Source: an uncultured Collinsella sp. (lineage in GTDB: Bacteria; Actinomycetota; Coriobacteriia; Coriobacteriales; Coriobacteriaceae). Taken from it: DNA of 48,811 nt. Location of the stretch: assembly GCA_900540875.1 (NCBI GenBank), contig UQHT01000020.1, positions 1 to 48,811 of the forward strand, in the 5' to 3' direction. Positions 17,176 to 25,460 of this stretch are shown here, one piece after another; position 1 is the stretch's first letter; every line of letters begins with the position of its first letter. The position numbers and the translations under genes were made by a program. Below the pieces are notes generated by a model. It ran no database searches. It saw only the letters and a program-made list of their open reading frames with translations, and had not been told where the DNA came from.

Positions 17176-17326
17176 GTTTACGGTGCTGGATATTCTGGGC
17201 AGGAACAGTTGAGCTTGGACGGCGTGCGTTGCCAGGCGATGCTGGCATTTGCGCCATGCTGGTTTGAGATTTTATAAAAACCGCAGGTAAAACGTATATT
17301 AGGTGCATTTTGCCTGGTTTGGCGCG

Positions 17327-18049
17327 CTAGCCGATGGGCTCGGTGTATTTGGCGCGGTCGGTCCGTTGGATGCGCTTGGAGACATGGAGCGGGCGACCGT
17401 CGGTGTCGTAGACGTAGTCGGTGATCAGGATCAGTGCCTGTCCGCGCTCAACGTTGAGCAAAAACGCCTCGTTTTGCGAGGCATAGCACACCTCAAAGGT
17501 CTTATGCCCCTGTGCCGGCGCGCGATGGAATTCTTGGCGCAGCGTGGCGTAGAGCGAACCGTTGATATCGCGATCGATGAGTGCTTCAAAGCTCGGTGGT
17601 AGATAGGTGGTCTCCAGGCACAGTGGCGCATCGTCCAGGTAACGCAGGCGGACAAGTTTGACAAGCTTGCTGCCCACGCTAGCGTCAAAGAACTTGGCCA
17701 CGCTGCCCATTGCTTTGGCAAAGCCCGAGTCCACCGTGCGCGTGGTGGGCTTCATACCCTGGCCTTCGACCTGCTTGGTATAGCTCGAAAACACCAGGTT
17801 GTTCTCGTGGAGCGCCGGCGTGTCAGCCACAAAGGCGCCGCGTCCGCGCTCGGTGCGAACCAGGCCCTCGTCAACAAGCACCTTAAGCGCGTGACGCACA
17901 GTGCTGCGCGACAGGCCCGATTCGCCCATGAGCTCCATCTCGGACGGCAGCTTGTCTCCGCACGCGTAGATGCCGGCGGCGATGCGGTCACGCAGCGTAC
18001 CCGCCAGACGCTCGTATTGGGCCAAGTTCTTTTTCGACGAAGTGCTCAT
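17327..18049 (-). CDS. GntR/UTRA-family transcriptional regulator of the SIS1 locus
   Basis: The 240-residue protein has an N-terminal GntR winged helix (CGDKLPSEMELMGESGLSRS then TVRHALKVLVDEGLVRTERG) and a C-terminal UTRA ligand domain (about 85-240). UTRA regulators of this type sense sugar phosphates or sugar-amine phosphates and release DNA on binding. It is divergent from SIS1 with 205 bp between the starts, where two near-identical 18-bp motifs lie, so control of itself and SIS1 is likely. The final residues end at a stop within the region right of the palindromic element. Confidence 0.88.
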   Translation of the reverse strand: MSTSSKKNLAQYERLAGTLRDRIAAGIYACGDKLPSEMELMGESGLSRSTVRHALKVLVDEGLVRTERGRGAFVADTPALHENNLVFSSYTKQVEGQGMKPTTRTVDSGFAKAMGSVAKFFDASVGSKLVKLVRLRYLDDAPLCLETTYLPPSFEALIDRDINGSLYATLRQEFHRAPAQGHKTFEVCYASQNEAFLLNVERGQALILITDYVYDTDGRPLHVSKRIQRTDRAKYTEPIG

Positions 18050-18059
18050 GCGAACAACC

Positions 18060-18077
18060 TGTATCTAATCTGTATGC
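18060..18077 (+). promoter_or_regulatory. Putative GntR operator 1 (SIS1 intergenic region)
   Basis: TGTATCTAATCTGTATGC contains two direct TGTAT half-sites 11 bp apart. It matches the second site at 18199-18216 in 15 of 18 positions and lies 11 bp upstream of the GntR start codon. A half-site (CATGTATCC) follows at 18091. Confidence 0.6.
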
Positions 18078-18198
18078 TTACTGAACCAAGCATGTATCCA
18101 ACATGACAACAAAACCGCTGATAATGGATTGCCGAAAACTTTACCAGCAAAATATCTAAGACAAATATAGCATACAACTAGTCGACATAACCAAAACA

Positions 18199-18216
18199 TG
18201 TATGTAACTTGTATGC
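18199..18216 (+). promoter_or_regulatory. Putative GntR operator 2 (SIS1 intergenic region)
   Basis: TGTATGTAACTTGTATGC repeats the motif of operator 1, 38 bp before the SIS1 start. An inverted half-site GCATACAA lies at 18170-18177. The 139-bp offset between the sites would allow looping, but that is speculation. Confidence 0.6.
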
Positions 18217-18254
18217 CATCAAGAGCATCAAACGAGAAGAAAGGCTGATGCACG

Positions 18255-19247
18255 ATGACTACTCAGGAACAGGTTAAGGATGTCGTCTCCCAGGTTTTGG
18301 CTGACAAGGCAGACAAGGGCGGCATCAAGCGCGTTGTGTGGATCGGCGCCGGCGGATCTAACGGTGGTAACTATCCTGCCCAGTACTTTATGGAGCACGA
18401 GGCCACGCAGGTCGTGAGCTCCAGCTACACCAGCAACGAGTTTGTGCACGCCACCCCGGCCTACGTCAACGAGAACACCCTGGCCGTCGTCGTGTCCATG
18501 CGCGGCACCAAGGAGACCATCGTCGCCGCTCAGGTCGCCAAGGATCACGGCGCCAGCACCATCGCCATCTATGTTGACGAGTCCGGCCTCACCGAGGTCT
18601 GCGACTACAAGATCCAGTACGACAGCTTGGCCGTTGACGAGTCTTGCATGGGCCGCACCAACTCCGCCGTCGTGACCATGATCGCCATGGAGCTCACGCA
18701 GCAGACCGAGGGCTATGCCGAGTACGAGACCGCTATGGCCGCGTTCGACTTGGTCGACCCCATCTATCGCAAGGCCGTCGAGTACACCCGTCCGCTCGCT
18801 GCTAAGTGGGCCGAGCAGAACGCCGACAAGCCCTGCATCAACGTCATGGCCCAGGGCCCGCTCTTTGGTGCCGCCTACGTCTTTAGCATCTGCAACGTGC
18901 AGGAGATGCTGCAGATCGACTCCTGCACCATCAACACCTGCGACTTCTTCCACGGCCCCTTCGAGATTCTGGACAAGCGCACCTCGCTGTTCCAGCTCAT
19001 CAGCGTCGGCCGCAGCCGCTGCAATGACGAGCGCGGCATCTGCTTCGTCAACCAGTACGGTGGCGAGCGCGTCTATCAGCTCGACGCCAAGGAGCTAGGC
19101 CTCAACGACATCAAGGACAGCGTGAGCGAGTACTTCAACCACCTGATCTTTGCCCCGATCCTCAACAACGTCTACATGCGTGCGCTCTCCGCCGTCACCC
19201 ACAAGGACTACATGACGCGCCGTTACATGTGGAAGCTGGATTACTAA
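18255..19247 (+). CDS. SIS-domain sugar-phosphate deglycase, FraB/FrlB-like (SIS1)
   Basis: The 330-residue protein has two SIS domains: WIGAGGSNGGNYPAQYF near residue 29 is the first sugar-phosphate loop. Glu217 (VQEMLQID) and His233 (FFHGPFE) are 16 apart, as are the catalytic Glu and His of Salmonella FraB and E. coli FrlB, and the C-terminus RRYMWKLDY resembles the RRYYGGLVEY end of FrlB. Expected reaction: splitting a 6-phosphorylated Amadori compound into sugar 6-phosphate and amino acid. The motif before the His reads CDFFHGP, where its three paralogues here have GE or AE, so substrate may differ. It is divergent from a GntR gene and has no PTS genes in the same transcript; an EamA transporter follows 261 bp later. 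Confidence 0.82.
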   Translation: MTTQEQVKDVVSQVLADKADKGGIKRVVWIGAGGSNGGNYPAQYFMEHEATQVVSSSYTSNEFVHATPAYVNENTLAVVVSMRGTKETIVAAQVAKDHGASTIAIYVDESGLTEVCDYKIQYDSLAVDESCMGRTNSAVVTMIAMELTQQTEGYAEYETAMAAFDLVDPIYRKAVEYTRPLAAKWAEQNADKPCINVMAQGPLFGAAYVFSICNVQEMLQIDSCTINTCDFFHGPFEILDKRTSLFQLISVGRSRCNDERGICFVNQYGGERVYQLDAKELGLNDIKDSVSEYFNHLIFAPILNNVYMRALSAVTHKDYMTRRYMWKLDY

Positions 19248-19283
19248 GGGATAGAGCGGCCTAACAGCCCAATACCCCTCATG

Positions 19284-19350
19284 AGTTGCGGTGGAATAGT
19301 TCCTGTTTGGGAGCGTGAAGCCTCTGTTTGAGAACTATTTCACCGCAACT
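19284..19350. repeat. Imperfect 19-bp inverted repeat after SIS1
   Basis: AGTTGCGGTGGAATAGTTC (19284-19302) and its inverse at 19332-19350 differ at one position; the loop is 29 bases. No T-run follows. It lies 36 bp after the SIS1 stop and could act as a transcript-end stabiliser. Bases 19355-19420 contain two GGGGAC motifs related to other repeats in the window. Confidence 0.7.
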
Positions 19351-19450
19351 GCTAGAGCGGCACTTGGGGACGTTCCCTTTCTGCCGGCAGTTAGGGGACA
19401 CTCCTTGTGTCGAGAGATTTCCCGCTCACCGATTTGTGCCTTGAAAAATG

Positions 19451-19471
19451 TATATAACGACTATAACGTAG
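19451..19471. promoter_or_regulatory. Putative regulator site upstream of the EamA gene (GACGTTATAAT-like)
   Basis: ATAACG occurs twice at 10-bp spacing, and the minus-strand reading of 19461-19471 is CTACGTTATAG, close to GACGTTATAAT found before the PTS operon (20759), the second GntR gene (26782) and SIS4 (41358). TTGAAA at 19441 and TATAAC at 19462 are candidate promoter boxes with short 15-bp spacing. Confidence 0.45.
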
Positions 19472-19508
19472 TGTGAAACATATTAGAAACAATACCGAGG
19501 AGGCTGCG

Positions 19509-20591
19509 TTGAAGAGGAGCAATCTGGGCTATGCGCTGGTGCTGATCGCCGCGCTTATGTGGGGCAGCATCGGAATCTTTGTAAACGGCATCTCGGCCAT
19601 GGGCGTTTCGTCCCAGAGCATGGCTGCCTTTCGCTTGTTGGTCGGAGCGCTTATCTTGGCGCCGGTCCTGATGTTTATGGGCTGCCGTCCGGGTGAGGGG
19701 TCTACCGTGGTTCAGGGTCCGCTGACCCTGTTCAAGGCAAGCCCTAAAGAGCTTGTTTCCTGCGCGCTTGTCGGTATCGTCGGTTTGGCTGCCGCCAACA
19801 CCTGCTATTACGAGTGCATGCGCGAGGTGGGCATGTCCACGGCATCGGTGCTGCTCTACACGTCGCCGGTGTTTGGCGTCGCGCTCGGCCGCGTCCTTTA
19901 TCGCGAGGACGTGACCCTCAACAAGCTCGTTGCCATTGTCTTTAACATCGTTGGCTGTGTGCTTGCGGTGACCAATGGCGACCTTTCCGGTTTTCATTTT
20001 TCGGTTTGGGGCGTCACGTCGGGCGTGATTGCAGGCCTTTGTGGTGCGTCGCTCGCGGTGTTTAGCCGGATAGCAACCAAGACGGTCCACCCGCTGGCTG
20101 TCACGTTTTGGGGCTTTGTTTTTGGCGGTGCGGTTATGGCAGCTATCGCGGCTCCGTGGCCGGATGTCGCCGCGGCAATGTCGCCACAGCTGCTGCTGCT
20201 GTTCCTTGGCTTTGGACTCATCCCCACAGCCGTGGCTTACATCTTATATATGCAGGGTCTGTCCATGGGGCTCGAGACGTCGAAAGTTCCCGTCGTAATG
20301 TCATTCGAGACAGTCGTCACCGTACTGCTGGGCATTGGTGTCTACGCCGAGCCCGCCGGCGCGATCAAAGTTCTGGGCATCGTTTTGGTGCTCGCGTCCA
20401 TCGTGATTATGAACACCGACTTTTCCAAGCTGCGCAACAGTGTGTTTGTCGGCCATGTCGTTGAGAGCATGACCTTTAAGCCCAACGCGTGGTGGACGGA
20501 GAAATCGCAGGACATGGATCTCTTCCGCGAGCGCACGGGCATTGCGCTGGAGCCCACCGTGCAGGAAAGCCCCTGGTACTTCGTGCGATAG
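19509..20591 (+). CDS. EamA/DMT-family transporter with C-terminal tail
   Basis: The 360-residue protein has ten predicted hydrophobic helices arranged as two EamA repeats (first near residues 6-140, second near 160-300), as in drug/metabolite exporters and some amino-acid permeases. About 55 residues after the last helix form a polar tail (from roughly DFSKLRNS to SPWYFVR) that is unusual for the family. The start is TTG at 19509, chosen because GAGGAGG lies five bases upstream; a GTG twelve codons earlier lacks a ribosome site. Its position between deglycase and PTS genes suggests export or import of a product such as the released amino acid (inference). Confidence 0.8.
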   Translation: MKRSNLGYALVLIAALMWGSIGIFVNGISAMGVSSQSMAAFRLLVGALILAPVLMFMGCRPGEGSTVVQGPLTLFKASPKELVSCALVGIVGLAAANTCYYECMREVGMSTASVLLYTSPVFGVALGRVLYREDVTLNKLVAIVFNIVGCVLAVTNGDLSGFHFSVWGVTSGVIAGLCGASLAVFSRIATKTVHPLAVTFWGFVFGGAVMAAIAAPWPDVAAAMSPQLLLLFLGFGLIPTAVAYILYMQGLSMGLETSKVPVVMSFETVVTVLLGIGVYAEPAGAIKVLGIVLVLASIVIMNTDFSKLRNSVFVGHVVESMTFKPNAWWTEKSQDMDLFRERTGIALEPTVQESPWYFVR

Positions 20592-20747
20592 GGGATTGGC
20601 GGTGTGTTTGAGCAGGTAGCGCCCGGCGTTTGATCGGGCGGCGCCTAGCCAGCGCCGACCTACCCAAGACCATCGTTTCGATTGCGTTAAACCCGCCAAC
20701 GGTCGTTTTTCACCCGCGAACGGTTTATATACTAATAATCAATATAA

Positions 20748-20776
20748 GCAACGTATAAGACGTTATAATGACCATA
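20748..20776. promoter_or_regulatory. Operator overlapping the -10 box of the first PTS operon
   Basis: GACGTTATAAT occupies 20759-20769 and includes TATAAT at 20764-20769, a perfect -10 box. Related half-sites TATAA and ATAACG lie about 11 bp to either side, so a dimer or multimer could cover the promoter. The -35 region is poor, which is typical of regulated promoters. Confidence 0.55.
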
Positions 20777-20795
20777 ACGAAAAGGAGGAGGCAAG

Positions 20796-21719
20796 ATGAA
20801 TCAGATCATTCTCGCATCTCATGGCGGCCTGGCCGCAGGCGCCAAAGACACGCTCGAGATGGTTCTCGGCGACGTGTCGAACGTCCACGTCGTGTCGCTT
20901 GCTCGTGACGACAAGGAGCCCATCACCAATAAGGTTGAGGCTATGATCGCCACGTTCAACGCGGACGACACCGTGTATGTGCTAACCGATATGCTCGGTA
21001 GCTCGGTCAACAACAACATGGTCGAGCTTTCCAAGAACGGCACGAAGTTCACGGTTGTCAGCGGTTTCAACATCCCGCTGGCGCTCACGCTTGCTATGAG
21101 CCCCGCCCCCGTCAAGGGCACCGAGCTCGCGGCCCTCATCAACGAGGCCCGCACCGGTCTGACCAACCCCAACGCACCGGTCGAGGTCGCCGCGGCTCCC
21201 GCCAAGAAGGCCAAGGCGTCCCGTCACAGCTCCGGTCCCGCCAAGATCGTCCTCGCACGTCTTGACTACCGTCTGCTGCACGGCCAGGTCGTCTTTACCT
21301 GGACCACCAAGGTTCAGGCCGAGCGCATCATCGTCGTCGACAACGCTGCCGCCAACGATGACATCAAGAAGGGCGCTCTTAAGCTGGCCAAGCCCCAGGG
21401 CGTGCGCCTGAACGTCTTTACCGTCGAGCGTGCCCTCGCCAAGATGGACAAGCTCAACACCCTCGGCGAGCGCGTCATGTTCGTCTTTGGCAACACTGCC
21501 GAGATGCTGCAGTTCTGCCAGGGTTACAAGCTCGACGCCATCAACCTGGGCGCCACCGCCAACCACGACGGTGCCGATCAGGTCGGCGGCAAGGACAGCT
21601 CCGTCTTCCTCGACGCCAACCAGAAGGCCGACGTCAACCAGCTGCTCGACATGGGCATCAAGCTCTACGTCCAGCAGACCCCTACGTATCAGAGCGTCGA
21701 CATCGACGCCAAGCTGTAA
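20796..21719 (+). CDS. Mannose-family PTS EIIA-EIIB fusion protein
   Basis: The 307-residue protein joins a mannose-family EIIA domain (residues 1-122; phosphorylation site His9 in LASHGG) to an EIIB domain (from about 149; phosphorylation site His162 in LLHGQV) through an Ala/Pro/Lys-rich linker (about 124-148). It passes phosphate from HPr via His9 and His162 to the sugar entering through IIC and IID. AAGGAGGAGG precedes the ATG. It is the first gene of an operon with IIC (36-bp gap), IID and SIS2. The second PTS locus at 40.2 kb has these domains as separate genes. Confidence 0.95.
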   Translation: MNQIILASHGGLAAGAKDTLEMVLGDVSNVHVVSLARDDKEPITNKVEAMIATFNADDTVYVLTDMLGSSVNNNMVELSKNGTKFTVVSGFNIPLALTLAMSPAPVKGTELAALINEARTGLTNPNAPVEVAAAPAKKAKASRHSSGPAKIVLARLDYRLLHGQVVFTWTTKVQAERIIVVDNAAANDDIKKGALKLAKPQGVRLNVFTVERALAKMDKLNTLGERVMFVFGNTAEMLQFCQGYKLDAINLGATANHDGADQVGGKDSSVFLDANQKADVNQLLDMGIKLYVQQTPTYQSVDIDAKL

Positions 21720-21755
21720 TCAACCAGGCTTTTGCCTGACTGAAAGGAGAAGGGT

Positions 21756-22550
21756 ATGAATACGTTCATCAGTGCGGTGCTCGTCGGCCTCGTCGGCGTG
21801 TTCTGCATGTGGGACTCCCGCCTGCTCGGCCGTCTTAACTTCGAGCAGCCCCTCGTTGGCGCTACGCTCGTCGGTCTGCTGCTGGGCGATGTGCCCACCG
21901 GCCTTGCCGTCGGTGCCGCCGTCGAGCTCGTGTCCATGGGCCTGGTGCAGGTCGGCGCCGCCGTTCCGCCCGATATGGTCCTGGGCGGCATCGTGGCCGC
22001 TGCCTTTGCGTGCCTGACCGATGCTTCCGCCGAGACTGCCATGACGATCGCCATCCCGGTCGCCGTCCTGGGTCAGCTCCTCGGCATCGTGTTCCGTTCC
22101 ATCATCGCCGCCCTCACCCATGTGGCAGATAGCGCGATCGATAACGGAAAGTTCAAAACCGCCTACCGCATGCACATCTGCGCCGGCTCCGGTCTGTACG
22201 CCGTCATGTACTTCCTGCCGATCTTCCTCGCCGTCTTTGTTGGCACCGACCTGGTTCAGGCCATCGTCAACATGGTTCCCGAGTGGCTGTCCACTGGTCT
22301 TAACGTTTCGACCAAGATCATGACCGCCTACGGCTTGGCCCTGCTGCTCACCATGATGATCAAGAAGGGTATGACTCCGTTCCTGTTCATCGGTTTCCTG
22401 CTCGCCGCTTACCTCAACCTGTCCGTCATCGCGGTCGCTCTGATCGGTGTGTGCCTGGCTGTCGTCTTCATGGGCTTCAAGTTCAACGGTTCCCATGCAG
22501 CCGCCGGTGTCGATTCCGACTACGATCCGCTCGAAGACGACGAAGACTAA
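21756..22550 (+). CDS. Mannose-family PTS EIIC permease
   Basis: The 264-residue integral membrane protein has the typical IIC-Man start (a DSRLLGRLNFEQPLVGATL segment near residues 20-38) and repeated hydrophobic helices with the Gly/Pro-rich stretch VQVGAAVPPDMVLGG near 65. It forms the sugar channel with IID. The C-terminus is acidic (DSDYDPLEDDED). AAAGGAGAAGG precedes the ATG. Confidence 0.94.
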   Translation: MNTFISAVLVGLVGVFCMWDSRLLGRLNFEQPLVGATLVGLLLGDVPTGLAVGAAVELVSMGLVQVGAAVPPDMVLGGIVAAAFACLTDASAETAMTIAIPVAVLGQLLGIVFRSIIAALTHVADSAIDNGKFKTAYRMHICAGSGLYAVMYFLPIFLAVFVGTDLVQAIVNMVPEWLSTGLNVSTKIMTAYGLALLLTMMIKKGMTPFLFIGFLLAAYLNLSVIAVALIGVCLAVVFMGFKFNGSHAAAGVDSDYDPLEDDED

Positions 22551-22563
22551 GGAGGAACACACT

Positions 22564-23397
22564 ATGGCAACCGCAACCAAGGACGTGTCCCTGAACAAGA
22601 AGGTCAGCCAGTTCTTCTGGCGCTCCTGGGCCATCCAGGCCTCTTGGAACTACGAGCGTCAGATGAACATGGGCTTCCTCTACGGCATGGTTCCCACGCT
22701 CGATCGCCTCTATCCGGACGAGTCCGACCCCAAGCAGCTCGCTGCTAAGAAAGAGGCTTACCACCGTCACATGGCGTTCTACAACTGCACCCCGCAGACG
22801 AGCGCTTTCATCCTGGGCCTCTCCGCCTCCATGGAGGAGGAGTACGCCAAGGATCCCGAGAACTTCGACCCCGATTCGATCAACGCGGTCAAGACCTCCC
22901 TCATGGGCCCGCTTTCCGGCATCGGTGACTCCTTCTTCCAGGGCACCATCCGCGTTATCGCCTTTGGCCTGGGCGTTCAGCTGGCTCAGCAGGGCTCCAT
23001 CATGGGCCCGATCCTGGCCATGCTCATCTCCATCGTGCCTTCCGTGCTGATCACGTGGTTTGCCGCCAAGATCGGCTACCAGGGTGGCCACGAGTACCTG
23101 AGCAAGCTCCAGGGCGGCGACCTCATGGAGAAGCTCATGTATGTCTGCGGCATCGTGGGTCTTATGTCCGTGGGCGGCATGATCGCTACGCTGATCGGCG
23201 CCACCACCCCGCTGCAGTTCGCTGAGGGCACCGTCGTGATCCAGGACATCCTGGACGGCATGATGCCCCAGATGATTTCCCTTGGCCTCACTGGCCTTAT
23301 GTACTGGCTCATCAAGAAGAACGTCAACACCGGTTGGCTTCTCGTGATCGCCATCGTGGGCGGCATCGCCCTCTCCGCGGCCGGCATCCTGGCCTAG
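22564..23397 (+). CDS. Mannose-family PTS EIID permease
   Basis: The 277-residue protein shows the IID-Man pattern: a cytoplasmic N-terminal part with FFWRSWAIQASWNYERQMNM near residue 18, then SLMGPLSGIGDSFFQGTIR near 118, and several membrane helices at the C-terminal end. It pairs with IIC for transport. GGAGG lies 7 bp before the ATG, 13 bp after the IIC stop. Confidence 0.94.
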   Translation: MATATKDVSLNKKVSQFFWRSWAIQASWNYERQMNMGFLYGMVPTLDRLYPDESDPKQLAAKKEAYHRHMAFYNCTPQTSAFILGLSASMEEEYAKDPENFDPDSINAVKTSLMGPLSGIGDSFFQGTIRVIAFGLGVQLAQQGSIMGPILAMLISIVPSVLITWFAAKIGYQGGHEYLSKLQGGDLMEKLMYVCGIVGLMSVGGMIATLIGATTPLQFAEGTVVIQDILDGMMPQMISLGLTGLMYWLIKKNVNTGWLLVIAIVGGIALSAAGILA

Positions 23398-23431
23398 TCG
23401 CGACCAAGCGCCTAATCGCTTTCCCCCGGGG

Positions 23432-23462
23432 GCCTGCCTGGCATCCCATACCCCAGGCAGGC
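23432..23462 (+). terminator. Hairpin between IID and SIS2
   Basis: GCCTGCCTGG pairs with CCAGGCAGGC around an 11-base loop, but the following sequence (TTCCATCC) is a poor T-tract. A second weaker hairpin, TGTGTCAAAGG/CCTTTGTCACA with one mismatch (23476-23504), follows. They may reduce readthrough into SIS2 or protect the PTS part of the message. Confidence 0.45.
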
Positions 23463-23595
23463 TTCCATCCCTAAATGTGTCAAAGGGACAGTTCCTTTGT
23501 CACATCCTCAACGGGCCGGCGACTCGGTCCAAATCACGGTAACCCTGCGAGCGCCCGGCAATGTGGCGCCGCAAAAATCGAAAGGAATGTGTCAG

Positions 23596-24579
23596 ATGTA
23601 CGAGATCGACCTTAACCTCCCTAAGCAGATCGTCGCTGACGTCCTGTCCAACCACGAGATCCACAGCGTCGCCTTCGTCGGCTGCGGTGCCTCCATGTCC
23701 GACCTTTACCCCGCCAAGTACTTCCTGGCCAACAACACGGACAAGCTGAACGTTCAGATCTTCACCGCTAACGAGTTCAACTACGACACGCCTTCCTGGG
23801 TCAACGAGCACACCTTCGTGATCACCTGCTCCCTCGGTGGCTCCACGCCCGAGACCGTCGAGGCCAACAAGACCGCCAAGAAGCACAACTGCCCGGTCGT
23901 CTCCCTCACCAACAAGGCTGGCTCCGCTCTGACCGTCGACGCCGACCACGTCATCGTCCACGGCTTCCACGCCAACTACGCTGCCAAGTGCGAGAAGCCC
24001 GGCTATGCCATCGCTCTTGCTCTCGAGATCCTTCAGCAGACCGAGGGCTATGACCACTACGAGGACATGATCACCGGCCTCACCAACGTTTTCGATCTCT
24101 GCGAGAACGCCGCTCAGCACTGCAAGAAGCTCGCCAAGAAGTTCGCCGAGGACTTCAAGGACGACAAGATGATCTACTTCATGGCCTCCGGTGCCTCCGA
24201 GAAGATGGCTTATTCTCACGCCGCCTTCCTGTTCACCGAGATGCAGTGGATCGACGCCGCCGCCTACAACACCGGCGAGTACTTCCACGGCCCGTTCGAG
24301 GTTTCCACCGAGGGTAAGCCCTACGTCTTCTTCATGTCCGATGGTGCTACCCGTCCGATGGACGCTCGCGCCCTCACCTTCCTTGAGCGCATGGGCGCCA
24401 AGGTCGCTCTGATCGACTCCAAGGACTACGGCCTGGCTGACGCCGTGCCCGCGAGCGTCATCACCTACTTCAACCCGCTGCTGCACCTCGCCGTTATGCG
24501 CGAGTACGGCAACCAGATCGCCGAGGCCCGTCAGCACCCGCTGACCATGCGTCGCTACATGTGGAAGCTTTCCTACTAA
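23596..24579 (+). CDS. SIS-domain sugar-phosphate deglycase, FraB/FrlB-like (SIS2)
   Basis: The 327-residue protein has the SIS loop FVGCGASMSDLYPAKYF near residue 27, TCSLGGSTPET near 78, and Glu215 (FTEMQWID) and His231 (GEYFHGPFE) 16 residues apart as in FraB/FrlB. It ends RRYMWKLSY like SIS1. It is the last gene of the PTS operon, so the most likely role is to cleave the conjugate phosphorylated by IIA-IIB/IIC/IID. This resembles the Salmonella gfr operon, where mannose-type PTS genes precede the deglycases GfrE and GfrF. The start at 23596 is preferred to the ATG at 23587 because AAAGGA at 23581-23586 touches the latter. Lysine or another amino acid as leaving group cannot be decided. 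Confidence 0.85.
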   Translation: MYEIDLNLPKQIVADVLSNHEIHSVAFVGCGASMSDLYPAKYFLANNTDKLNVQIFTANEFNYDTPSWVNEHTFVITCSLGGSTPETVEANKTAKKHNCPVVSLTNKAGSALTVDADHVIVHGFHANYAAKCEKPGYAIALALEILQQTEGYDHYEDMITGLTNVFDLCENAAQHCKKLAKKFAEDFKDDKMIYFMASGASEKMAYSHAAFLFTEMQWIDAAAYNTGEYFHGPFEVSTEGKPYVFFMSDGATRPMDARALTFLERMGAKVALIDSKDYGLADAVPASVITYFNPLLHLAVMREYGNQIAEARQHPLTMRRYMWKLSY

Positions 24580-24613
24580 TCACAAGTAAGTAGACCTTAC
24601 GGGTTGATTGAGA

Positions 24614-24644
24614 GGGGATGGGGTTTGCGCCCCGTCCCCTTTTT
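24614..24644 (+). terminator. Terminator of the first PTS operon
   Basis: GGGGATGGGG pairs with CCCCGTCCCC (one T-G pair) around TTTGCG, followed by TTTTT at 24640-24644. It lies 34 bp after the SIS2 stop. Confidence 0.9.
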
Positions 24645-24676
24645 GCTTTGGGGGCGTGTCCGTTGCGTCATAAAAC

Positions 24677-24721
24677 CCCAGATAAAACCTACCAAAATAA
24701 ACCTGTCCCTTTTTGGCAGGT
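24677..24721 (+). repeat. 33-bp interspersed repeat, copy C, in the leader of the HAD phosphatase gene
   Basis: The core 24677-24709 starts CCCAGATAAAACCTACC and ends AAACCTGTCCC; it continues as TTTTTGGCAGG, which can pair back with CCTACCAAAA inside the repeat. The ribosome site GGGAGGAG follows directly. Copy D has the same orientation and position before the 5-formyl-THF cyclo-ligase gene. Confidence 0.85.
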
Positions 24722-24735
24722 GGGAGGAGATGCGT

Positions 24736-25365
24736 ATGATCAAGGCAGTGCTGTTTGATATGGACGGCGTGCTGGTCGATACCGAGTGGTTCTACAACCG
24801 TCGTCGCGTGGCGTTTATGGAGGAGAAGGGGTTCCACTTTGACGAGATTCCCGATCTTTCGGGGTCTAACGAGCCCGCCATCTGGAAGTCGCTGGTGCCC
24901 GACGATGTTGAGCTGCGCGAGCGCTTGCGCGTTGAGTACAAGCAGGTCTACAGCCCGGTTCACCCTGTTCCGTATGCCGAGCTGCTCAACGAGCAGACGG
25001 AGCCGGTGATGCGCGAGCTGCACGAGCGCGGCGTCAAGTGTGCCATCGCGAGCTCGTCCTATCGCGAGCTCATTGACGAGCTGGTGGAGATTGCCGGTAT
25101 CACCGACGTGCTGGACTACACCATCAGCGGTCACGAGTGCAGTGCATTTAAGCCCGACCCCGAGATCTACCTGCGTGCCATGGAGGCGCTGGGTGTGGAG
25201 CCTACCGAGTGCCTGGTTATCGAGGACTCGCCTTTGGGCATCGAGGCCGGCAAGCGCTCCGGCGCGCGCGTCCTGGCACTGCGTCCGCACGAGGGCGTTA
25301 ACCTGGACCAAACGGGAGCCGACGCTGTTATCGACAATCTGACCGACATTTTGGCCGCTCTGTAG
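24736..25365 (+). CDS. HAD-superfamily phosphatase/phosphoglucomutase-like
   Basis: The 209-residue protein carries the four HAD motifs: FDMDGVLVDT at residues 7-16 (nucleophile Asp8), the ASSS motif II near 100, KPDPEIYLRAM with the motif III Lys, and VIEDSPLGIEAG motif IV. The cap domain places it with beta-phosphoglucomutase and sugar-phosphate phosphatases. The start at 24736 has GGAGGAG six bases upstream; ATG at 24730 is too close. Its neighbourhood suggests a sugar phosphate as substrate, but it is separated from the PTS operon by a terminator. Confidence 0.88.
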   Translation: MIKAVLFDMDGVLVDTEWFYNRRRVAFMEEKGFHFDEIPDLSGSNEPAIWKSLVPDDVELRERLRVEYKQVYSPVHPVPYAELLNEQTEPVMRELHERGVKCAIASSSYRELIDELVEIAGITDVLDYTISGHECSAFKPDPEIYLRAMEALGVEPTECLVIEDSPLGIEAGKRSGARVLALRPHEGVNLDQTGADAVIDNLTDILAAL

Positions 25366-25373
25366 CGTTGATT

Positions 25374-25411
25374 CACCGCAAAAAGCACGGGTTCAAACGT
25401 TTTTTGCGGTG
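25374..25411. repeat. 11-bp hairpin after the HAD gene
   Basis: CACCGCAAAAA and TTTTTGCGGTG are perfect arms around a 16-base loop. It sits 9 bp after the stop codon. No separate T-run follows, but the arm itself ends in a T/A block so it may terminate weakly on either strand. Confidence 0.55.
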
Positions 25412-25460
25412 GACTGGCTCGATTTGGTTTCGATTTTGATCCGTTTGGCTTCGATTCGGG

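Noticed and set aside
16784..17326. Possible small gene in the gap between the acetyltransferase and GntR genes
   Set aside because: The gap is filled by the repeat pair and the palindromic element, and no frame has a ribosome site or recognisable product.
24585..24600. AAGTAAGTAGACCTTA resembles the end of the 124-bp palindromic element
   Set aside because: Too short and with mismatches; no opposite end nearby.
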